Positions 6,722 through 13,173 of a stretch of DNA of 34,069 nucleotides are shown here, one piece after another (the first letter of the stretch is position 1; the number at the start of each line of letters is the position of its first letter). The DNA lies in contig JBMYYH010000024.1 of NCBI GenBank assembly GCA_049609225.1, positions 1 to 34,069 of the forward strand. The letters run 5' to 3'. This DNA comes from GCA-2746235 sp049609225. Its GTDB lineage: Bacteria; Planctomycetota; UBA1135. Below the pieces are notes generated by a model. The model saw nothing but the letters and a program-made list of their open reading frames with translations, had not been told where the DNA came from and did no database searches. Position numbers and translations under genes: made by a program.

Positions 6722-8161
6722 ATGTCTGAAGAGCAAGGTAAACCACCGGCTCAGCGAAGGCGTCGTCGTAGGCGACGTAGTCCGATTCAAGATTCGGCCT
6801 CTTCCGCACCCGCGGAAGGCGCAGAATCCAACGAGAAGACCGCGTCCTCGAAGGATGCTGATGCTGCGCCCTCACGCCGCCGACGTCGTCGTCGCCGCGG
6901 AGGAATGCCGTCCGGAGGACAGGCGCAAAACGGTGAACAAGGTGCCCAGGAAGGGCAGTCATCCTCCAAGGGAGGCAAGGATCGGCGCCCGCAGCGCGAA
7001 GGTCGTGGGCCGCGAGAACCGCGCGGTGAGTTGCTCGAGATTTCGGGCATCTTGGACCTGCGTAAGGATGGCACGGGCTTCCTGCGCCAGCGCGAGAACG
7101 ATCTCGCCGAGCAGGCCACCGACCCGATGGTGCCGCAGCCGATCGTGAAGAAGAACGGGCTGAAGAATGGTTCGTTGATCGTCGGGAAGGGAAGTCTTGG
7201 GCGTGGCCATAAGAGCCCGCGGCTGACTTCGATCGAGACCATCGATGGTCTTACGCCGGCAGAACTGCGCAAGCAGCGGGGCTTCAAGAAGCTCACCGTG
7301 ATCGATCCCGATTTCCAGTTTGAGCTGGGCGGATTCGAGCAGGAGCATCAACTGTCGATGCGCATCCTCGACTTGCTGTGCCCGATTGGGCGTGGCCAGC
7401 GCGGTTTGTTGGTCGCGCCACCGCGGACCGGCAAGACCACCCTCATGATGAGCATTGCCGCGGCGATGGAAGCGCTTTATCCCGATGTGCACTTGATCGT
7501 GCTGTTGGTGGATGAGCGTCCGGAAGAGGCAACCTACTGGCGTCGGTCGATTAAGAATGGCGAGGTCTATGTCTCCACCATGGATCAATCGCCGAAGAAT
7601 CACGCACGCTTGTCGGAGCTGGTGCAGTTCCGCGCCGAGCGTCTGGTCGAGACCGGCAAGGAGGTGATGATCCTGCTCGATTCGATCACCCGCATGACTC
7701 GCGCCTTCAACAACACGATGGGGGGCGGCAAGGAGTCGCGCACGATGTCGGGTGGTCTGGATGCGCGCGTGTTCCAGCGGCCGAAGCACTTCTTCGGAGC
7801 TGCGCGCAACACCGAAAACGGTGGTTCGCTGACCATCCTCGCAACAGCCTTGGTGGATACCGGGTCCCGCATGGACCAGGTCATCTACGAGGAGTTCAAG
7901 GGAACCGGCAACATGGAGCTGACCTTGGACCGGCGTTTGGCCGATCGTCGGGTCTATCCGGCCGTGGCGATTGAGCAGACGGCCACGCGTAAGGAGGAAC
8001 GCCTCCTTTCGCGCACCACCTTGCGCAAGATCAATATCCTGCGCCGCGTCCTGAGTCGCATGCGTTCGCGCGAGGCGATGGAGATGCTCATCGATCGCTT
8101 GGCTCGTTATCCATCGAACCAAGAGTTCCTTGCCGCGTTCTCCATGGATGATGTCGCCTGA
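6722..8161 (+). CDS. rho: Transcription termination factor Rho with arginine-rich N-terminal extension
   Basis: 479 residues; a hexameric RNA helicase that ends transcription. E. coli Rho has about 419, the excess being an N-terminal tail (1-100) low in complexity with two runs of eight arginines (12-19 and 52-59). The RNA-binding OB domain begins near 104 (SGILDLRKDGTGFLR). Walker A is APPRTGKTT (232-240) and VDERPEE follows at 263-269. Walker B is ILLDSITR. The RNA-contacting region (SGGLDAR, then RPKHFFGAARN) and KGTGNMEL are intact. ATG 6722 is preceded by GGAG at 6713-6716. Basic insertions are known in Rho of several phyla and often strengthen RNA binding. The last 14 bases overlap the ABC ATPase gene. 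Confidence 0.97.
   Translation: MSEEQGKPPAQRRRRRRRRSPIQDSASSAPAEGAESNEKTASSKDADAAPSRRRRRRRRGGMPSGGQAQNGEQGAQEGQSSSKGGKDRRPQREGRGPREPRGELLEISGILDLRKDGTGFLRQRENDLAEQATDPMVPQPIVKKNGLKNGSLIVGKGSLGRGHKSPRLTSIETIDGLTPAELRKQRGFKKLTVIDPDFQFELGGFEQEHQLSMRILDLLCPIGRGQRGLLVAPPRTGKTTLMMSIAAAMEALYPDVHLIVLLVDERPEEATYWRRSIKNGEVYVSTMDQSPKNHARLSELVQFRAERLVETGKEVMILLDSITRMTRAFNNTMGGGKESRTMSGGLDARVFQRPKHFFGAARNTENGGSLTILATALVDTGSRMDQVIYEEFKGTGNMELTLDRRLADRRVYPAVAIEQTATRKEERLLSRTTLRKINILRRVLSRMRSREAMEMLIDRLARYPSNQEFLAAFSMDDVA
6755..6898 (+). repeat. Two eight-arginine tracts in rho
   Basis: Codons 12-19 (6755-6778) and 52-59 (6875-6898) each encode eight consecutive arginines with mixed CGN and AGG codons. The intervening segment is rich in Ser, Ala and acidic residues. 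Mixed codon use argues for selection on the protein rather than simple DNA slippage. Confidence 0.9.
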
Positions 8162-9110
8162 GGAAGCGGTCGTTCGTGTCGAGGGCTTGGAAAAGTCCTA
8201 CGGATCGGTGCAAGCCCTTCGCGGCATCGATTTCACCGTGCCTGCAGGGTCGGTGCTGGGTTTTCTCGGTCCCAATGGCGCTGGCAAGACCACGGCCATC
8301 AAGATCCTGACGGGATACTTGGCAGCGGATGCCGGAACCGTCGAGGTGTGTGGCATGCCAGTCACCACCGAGTCTCTCGAGGTCAAGCGTCGGATCGGCT
8401 ATCTGCCTGAGAACAACCCGGTCTACCGTGATATGCGGGTGGAGGATTTCCTCCGCTTCACGGCGCAGGCCTTTCATCTGCGTGGCGCCGCGGCCAAGGC
8501 TGCGATTGACCGCGCGGTGATGCAGACAGGATTGCAGGAAGTGTTTCGCCGGGGAATCGGGGAATGTTCGAAGGGATTCCGTCAACGTGTTGGTTTGGCG
8601 CAAGCCTTGTTGCATGATCCGGAGTTGTTGATCCTGGATGAACCAACCAATGGATTGGATCCCTTGCAGGTGGTGGAGATGCGGGCTTTGATCCGGGAAC
8701 TTGGCCGCACCAAGACCATCATCATCACCAGCCATGTGTTGCCGGAGATCGAAGCTCTGGCGAATCGCGTGGTGTTGATCCATCAGGGCCGAAAAGTCGC
8801 CGATGGACCGATGGCGAGTATCGCTTGTAATGGCGGCGGTGCCTGCATCGCTCGCTTGACCTTGCGCGCCGATGAAGATCAGTTAATCCATCTTCTCGAA
8901 GAGGCGGATGCAATGCTGTTGGAAGATCGCCCGGCACCGTTCGAAGGGGATGGCATGCAAAGCGTGCTGGTCGAGGTGGAGGGTTGCGATGGCCTGGCGC
9001 GGATCGCGCGGGAAGCGACTCAAGCGGGTTTGGAACTGTTCGAGTTGGCGCCGCAGAGTGGCACCTTGGAATCGTTGTTTCAGAACTTGCCTCCCGGAGG
9101 TGCAGCATGA
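8148..9110 (+). CDS. ABC transporter ATP-binding protein, GldA/NatA type
   Basis: 320 residues; the ATPase of an ABC-2 exporter. Walker A is GPNGAGKTT (41-49). The Q-loop position reads LPENNPVY near 86. The signature is CSKGFRQR (140-147), with a Lys variant of the usual LSGG. Walker B is LLILDEPTNGLDP (160-172) and the switch His196 is in ITSHVL. A C-terminal domain of about 100 residues follows, as in GldA. Two adjacent ATGs, 8148 and 8151, are possible starts; both lie inside the end of rho, and no strong ribosome site is visible, so translation may be coupled to rho. It ends in ATGA overlap with the permease gene. Confidence 0.92.
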   Translation: MMSPEEAVVRVEGLEKSYGSVQALRGIDFTVPAGSVLGFLGPNGAGKTTAIKILTGYLAADAGTVEVCGMPVTTESLEVKRRIGYLPENNPVYRDMRVEDFLRFTAQAFHLRGAAAKAAIDRAVMQTGLQEVFRRGIGECSKGFRQRVGLAQALLHDPELLILDEPTNGLDPLQVVEMRALIRELGRTKTIIITSHVLPEIEALANRVVLIHQGRKVADGPMASIACNGGGACIARLTLRADEDQLIHLLEEADAMLLEDRPAPFEGDGMQSVLVEVEGCDGLARIAREATQAGLELFELAPQSGTLESLFQNLPPGGAA

Positions 9111-9826
9111 GATTTCTGCTGATTGCACGCCGCGAGTTCTTCGCTACCTTTGATGCGCCCACGGGCTTCGTCATCTTGGCGATGTTTCCTGCCCTGGCAG
9201 CGGCCCTGTTCTTCTTGACGGGCCCCTTTTTCGCATTGCAGGAGGCCAGCTTGCGGCCCTTCTTCTCCAACATGCCTTGGCTGTTGGTGATGTTGGCGCC
9301 GGCGATCACCATGCGACTGTGGGCCGAGGAGCGGCGCAGTGGCACGGAGGAATTGCTGCTCACCTATCCTTTCCGTCTGCGCGATTTGGTGCTTGGGAAG
9401 TTCCTGGGAGCCTGGGCGGTCTTGGCCTTGGCCTTGTTCTTCACCCTGGCGGTGCCGATCACGGCCGAAACCTTGGGTGATCTGGATTGGGGGCCGGTGG
9501 TCGGCGGTTATCTGAGCGTGTTACTGCTCGGTGGTGCGAGTCTGGCGATTGGATTGTTCCTTTCCGCCTGCACCGATAACCAGATCGTGGCTTGGTTACT
9601 GGGCGCCGTGGTCCTTCTGACCTTCAACTTGATCGGCATCGCCGCAACGGCAGAAGCGATTCCACCTGCACTGGGGCGTCTGTTCTTGGAGCTGGATTTC
9701 GGCAATCACTTCCACGCCATCACGCGCGGCGTGATCGACCTGGGGCATGTGGCTTTCTACCTGGGCGTTACCGCGTTCTTCCTGTGCGCCAACGGCATCG
9801 TGTTGGAACGGAGGCGTTGGTCATGA
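9107..9826 (+). CDS. ABC-2 type permease, GldF-like
   Basis: 239 residues with about six membrane helices: near 17-40, 50-68, 102-122, 135-155, 162-185 and 210-230. The segment EERRSGTEELLLTYP near 76-90 is the characteristic cytoplasmic loop of GldF and NosY-like permeases, which couples to the ATPase. The start at 9107 overlaps the ATPase stop and the gene ends in ATGA overlap with the GldG-like gene. It would form the membrane channel of an exporter with the ATPase. In Bacteroidota GldAFG supports gliding motility; in other phyla the substrate is unknown, so I infer export only. Confidence 0.9.
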   Translation: MRFLLIARREFFATFDAPTGFVILAMFPALAAALFFLTGPFFALQEASLRPFFSNMPWLLVMLAPAITMRLWAEERRSGTEELLLTYPFRLRDLVLGKFLGAWAVLALALFFTLAVPITAETLGDLDWGPVVGGYLSVLLLGGASLAIGLFLSACTDNQIVAWLLGAVVLLTFNLIGIAATAEAIPPALGRLFLELDFGNHFHAITRGVIDLGHVAFYLGVTAFFLCANGIVLERRRWS

Positions 9827-11541
9827 GCAGGCGTCGTGGAAGGAGTGCCCGGCGGCAGTCGAGCTTATCGCTGCTGCTCGTGTTGGCAGTGATCGTGCCG
9901 GCGGTCGCCCTGATGCAGTTGCGTCCGATGCGCTTGGACCTGACGGAAGATGGTCAGTATTCCTTGGCCAAGGCTACGGAAGACCAGTTGGATCAGTTGG
10001 AGGACCGTCTGCAGGTCAAGTTGTACTTCAACCGGGATATTGAGGGTGCGGAATCACTGTTGCCGCAACGTCTGATCCTGGAAGACCTGCTGGAGGAGAT
10101 TGAGCGACACGGCGCACCCTACGTCGAAGTGGAGACGGTGGATCCGACCACCGACTTGGCGGCGATGCGGGATGCGGAGCACGTCGGAGTGGAGCCTTTG
10201 CAGTTGGCGGGGCAGGACATCGGCGGCGTGCAAGTACAGCTGCAGTATCAAGGACTGGAGTTGCGTTATCAGGATCGCAGTGAGGTGATCCCCTTCATCA
10301 CGGCGTCGGAGTTTGAGTTCGCATTCACGGTGCGATTGGCCTCCTTGCTGCGCCCGAAACGTCCGGTGATTGGATTCATCTCGGATGAACCACCCTTGCC
10401 GCCGCCGATGCCGGGCATTCCGCGCAAGATTCCGGAAGGACGGATTTTTGAGCAGCTGCGCGAGCGTCTGGGCCAACGGTATGCGGTGCGGGATTTGCGC
10501 CTCACCGAAGACCATCCGATCGAAGACGACATTGTCGCCGTGGTGGTGGCGCGTCCGCGGGATCTGGCGGAAGACAGCTTGCGTTGCGTCGACCGGTACT
10601 TGGCTGAGGGTGGCCGCGTGGTGGTGCTGCAGGATTTTGAGGTGGTGCAGTCGCAGAGCCTTGAGAGTCATCCGTTGACCACCGGCATGGAATCCTGGTT
10701 GGCAGGATTCGGTATCCAGCTGGATGATCGTTTGATCTATGACCTGCAGGGTATTCGCGTGCAGGCGGGGGTGCAGACCATCCATACGCCAAGTGGCCCC
10801 CAAGCGGTGCCGCTGGAGGCGAACTATGGATTTGGTTTGCTGCTGGAGGGCGACAGCCTTTCGCGCACCCACCCTGTGACCGCCGATCTTTCCCGCGTGG
10901 CTTCTTTCTGGGCGCATCCGATCGGCACTACCGATCTGCTCGATACTCTGGAGTCCGAAACACTCCTGCAGAGTAGCCCGCAATCCTGGCTGCTGCCGCA
11001 TGATCGTGATCTGGGCATGTCGATGGAAGCCATTGAAGCCACCGACACCGATGCCCGACGCAGCGGCAACCCTCGCCCGTATGCCATCGGTGTGGCGGTA
11101 CAGGGCGTGTTCCCGGCAGCCTTCCCTGCAGAAGACATCGTGCCCGCGCGCGGCAGTTTGGTGGTCCTCGGCGATGCCGACCTCTTCCACAACACCACCT
11201 TCGCTTCCGGCGGAGACGGCAATGGCGATTTCGCCGCGAACCTATTGGACTGGGTGGCTCAAGATGCCGATCTCATCGCCTTGCGTTCGCGTGGTAAGCG
11301 AGAACGTCCGTTGGTGGATTTCGAATTGGAGTACGTGGAAGGTCATGGTGGTTGGGATCAACCCGAAGACAAACTCGAAGAGCTCCACCGCGACGCCACC
11401 CAACACGCACGCAGCCGCCAACGCTGGATCGCCTGGGGCAATGTCCTCGGACCTGCAGTCCTGGTGTTCCTGATGGCCAGCGCCCACTTCCGCTACTACC
11501 GACGTCGAGCCCAGCGCCCTTATGAAGGAGGTTCCTCATGA
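9823..11541 (+). CDS. GldG-like ABC transporter auxiliary protein
   Basis: 572 residues. A basic N-terminus (RRRGRSARR) precedes one transmembrane helix (about 13-32). LDLTEDGQYSLAKAT near 38-52 is the GldG hallmark at the start of the ABC-auxiliary domain, which fills the extracytoplasmic part up to about 540. A second helix (about 536-556) and a basic tail close the protein, so both ends face the cytoplasm. It overlaps the permease by ATGA at 9823 and the DUF4340 gene by 4 bases. Its role is inferred as a periplasmic partner of the ATPase and permease. Confidence 0.88.
   Translation: MSRRRGRSARRQSSLSLLLVLAVIVPAVALMQLRPMRLDLTEDGQYSLAKATEDQLDQLEDRLQVKLYFNRDIEGAESLLPQRLILEDLLEEIERHGAPYVEVETVDPTTDLAAMRDAEHVGVEPLQLAGQDIGGVQVQLQYQGLELRYQDRSEVIPFITASEFEFAFTVRLASLLRPKRPVIGFISDEPPLPPPMPGIPRKIPEGRIFEQLRERLGQRYAVRDLRLTEDHPIEDDIVAVVVARPRDLAEDSLRCVDRYLAEGGRVVVLQDFEVVQSQSLESHPLTTGMESWLAGFGIQLDDRLIYDLQGIRVQAGVQTIHTPSGPQAVPLEANYGFGLLLEGDSLSRTHPVTADLSRVASFWAHPIGTTDLLDTLESETLLQSSPQSWLLPHDRDLGMSMEAIEATDTDARRSGNPRPYAIGVAVQGVFPAAFPAEDIVPARGSLVVLGDADLFHNTTFASGGDGNGDFAANLLDWVAQDADLIALRSRGKRERPLVDFELEYVEGHGGWDQPEDKLEELHRDATQHARSRQRWIAWGNVLGPAVLVFLMASAHFRYYRRRAQRPYEGGSS
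11525..11531 (+). promoter_or_regulatory. Strong ribosome binding site before the DUF4340 gene
   Basis: AAGGAGG lies 6 nt before ATG 11538, inside the end of the GldG-like gene. It is the strongest Shine-Dalgarno sequence I found in the window and supports that start. It also shows that the organism's ribosomes can use such sites. Confidence 0.8.
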
Positions 11542-12566
11542 ACCGGCGGAACCTGATGTTGCTCTTGGTGGCAGGGGTCCTTTGGATCATCCACCTCAGC
11601 ATCACCCGGCCTTGGCAGGGAGATGCCCATGCGCGGACGGCCGCCACCGTCGGCAAGCTGTATCCGCAATTGGAGCAGGAGTTCGATCGCATCGTGCGGG
11701 TCGTCCTGGAAAGTGGTGAGGAACGCACCACCCTGCGCTTGGTGCAGGAAGGCGAACGTCGTGGGCGCGGTTGGATGGTGGAGGAGAAGAACTTCCCGGT
11801 CGACTTCGGTCGCTTCACCATGTTGCTGGAAAACCTGGCATCCATCACGACCTCGGATGTGGTCTCGGTGAATCCACAAAAGCATGAGGTCTATGGTGTC
11901 GGGGAGGATCAAGGCACGCGGGTGCGGGTCTACTCGTCGGATAACCGCCTCTTGGTCGATTGGATTGCCGGCTCCTTGCGTCAGCAGGATATCGCCGGTG
12001 GCCAAAAGCCGGTGCTCGAGTTCTACATGCGGGATGCCCGCAGCGATCGCGTCTATCTCAGTGGCGATGCGATCCAACCGGCCGTCGACCCGGTGCGGTG
12101 GTGCGAAGTGCAACTCCTGCGCGGCTTCGACATGGAGCGGATCAACACGATCAAGCGCACCGATTTCCAGACCGGTGAGAGTTGGAGCATCACCCGCCTA
12201 AACGTCACGGCCGAAGATGAAGAGGGGGATCAAAGCCCTTGGTCCATGGTGGAACCGATGAAGGCCACCGCTCTGGCCTATGCCGGAGATTCGATGGCCA
12301 CCACCATCGTAGGATTGGAAGTGGCCGACATCATCGGCGAGGCCGATCCCGCTGGTGGCGATGAAGCTCGTTATGGATTCCCACAGGATCGATTCGAGGC
12401 CGGCATTGAAGGCCGCGTCTTCCTGTTCGAACTCGGGCGCCCAGCCGCGCAAGGGCAACGTTATCTGCGGGTCAAAGACCTGCCTTTCATCTTCACCGTG
12501 TCCGACTTCACCGTCAGCCAGCTGCGGCAACCCGTGGAGCGGATGCTGATGGAGGATGAGGAGTGA
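11538..12566 (+). CDS. DUF4340-type membrane-anchored protein
   Basis: 342 residues. One N-terminal membrane helix (about 5-21) with NRR before it anchors an extracytoplasmic domain. The pattern TLRLVQEGERRGRGWMVEEKNFPVDFGRFTMLLENLASI near 64-104 fits DUF4340, which in many bacteria follows GldG-like genes and is built from repeated units resembling a redox or transport accessory fold. No catalytic residues are evident. It overlaps the GldG-like gene at its start and the next gene at its end (GTGA), so all five downstream genes look like one transcriptional and translational unit. The function is unknown. Confidence 0.8.
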   Translation: MNRRNLMLLLVAGVLWIIHLSITRPWQGDAHARTAATVGKLYPQLEQEFDRIVRVVLESGEERTTLRLVQEGERRGRGWMVEEKNFPVDFGRFTMLLENLASITTSDVVSVNPQKHEVYGVGEDQGTRVRVYSSDNRLLVDWIAGSLRQQDIAGGQKPVLEFYMRDARSDRVYLSGDAIQPAVDPVRWCEVQLLRGFDMERINTIKRTDFQTGESWSITRLNVTAEDEEGDQSPWSMVEPMKATALAYAGDSMATTIVGLEVADIIGEADPAGGDEARYGFPQDRFEAGIEGRVFLFELGRPAAQGQRYLRVKDLPFIFTVSDFTVSQLRQPVERMLMEDEE

Positions 12567-13150
12567 TCTGGAATCCCTTCTTCTGGGGCGGCATCCTCGC
12601 AGTTGCCTTCTTCTTCCTCACCCTGGCCCTGGTCGGACTGAGTTGGTTTGCAGCACCCTCCGGGAAGCAACGCCTGCTCCGCGCAGAGGGCGTGGCCATG
12701 TTCCTGATGCTGCTCCTGACCGGGTGGTTGGGCCAAGACTTGTGGAACAACCTGCAGGGTCTGCTCGAGACCCCGGAACCCAGCATGGATCAGATCACCG
12801 AATGGGCCCGTGAGTTGGTCTCGATGATGATCGTCGGTCTGTCGCTGGTGTTCGGCTCGTTGTTGAGTTGCTTCAGCTGGGTGCGCGCCGGCTTCGCGGG
12901 CAATGGCATCCGCAGTGTGGTGTGGGCGCTTGCCGGGCTCAAGGTCGTGCTGTGGTCGGTCGCGTTGATCGACTTGATGAATCGCGCTACCAACACCGAC
13001 GAACCCACCTTCATCCCCGATGGAGAACTGGCTGGAGTCTCCGCGCCCATCCTGGAAGCGATGGGTAACTCGATCTCCTTCTGGTTGCCTCTCTGTGCAG
13101 GCCTCTTCCTTTCCAGCATCTTCGCCAGTTTGGCGATGCGCAGGAAATAA
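12563..13150 (+). CDS. Polytopic membrane protein of unknown function
   Basis: 195 residues from a GTG start at 12563 that overlaps the DUF4340 stop codon (GTGA). About five hydrophobic helices are seen, near 7-30, 42-60, 86-108, 115-138 and 168-190. A predicted extracytoplasmic loop lies near 139-165. I do not recognise a family. Its position as last gene of the ABC unit, with overlapping translation, suggests it is a membrane component of that system. It converges on aceE with 23 bp between, and no clear hairpin terminator is seen there. Confidence 0.75.
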   Translation: MIWNPFFWGGILAVAFFFLTLALVGLSWFAAPSGKQRLLRAEGVAMFLMLLLTGWLGQDLWNNLQGLLETPEPSMDQITEWARELVSMMIVGLSLVFGSLLSCFSWVRAGFAGNGIRSVVWALAGLKVVLWSVALIDLMNRATNTDEPTFIPDGELAGVSAPILEAMGNSISFWLPLCAGLFLSSIFASLAMRRK

Positions 13151-13173
13151 GAGATCGACCCAGCCTTAGAGGC

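Noticed and set aside
6959..8122. A 387-codon open frame antisense to rho.
   Set aside because: A by-product of codon bias in high-G+C DNA; its product is His/Gln-rich and matches nothing, while rho is unmistakable.
10054..11190. A 378-codon open frame antisense to the GldG-like gene.
   Set aside because: It lies opposite a gene with clear GldG features and operon overlaps; composition is that of a mirror frame.
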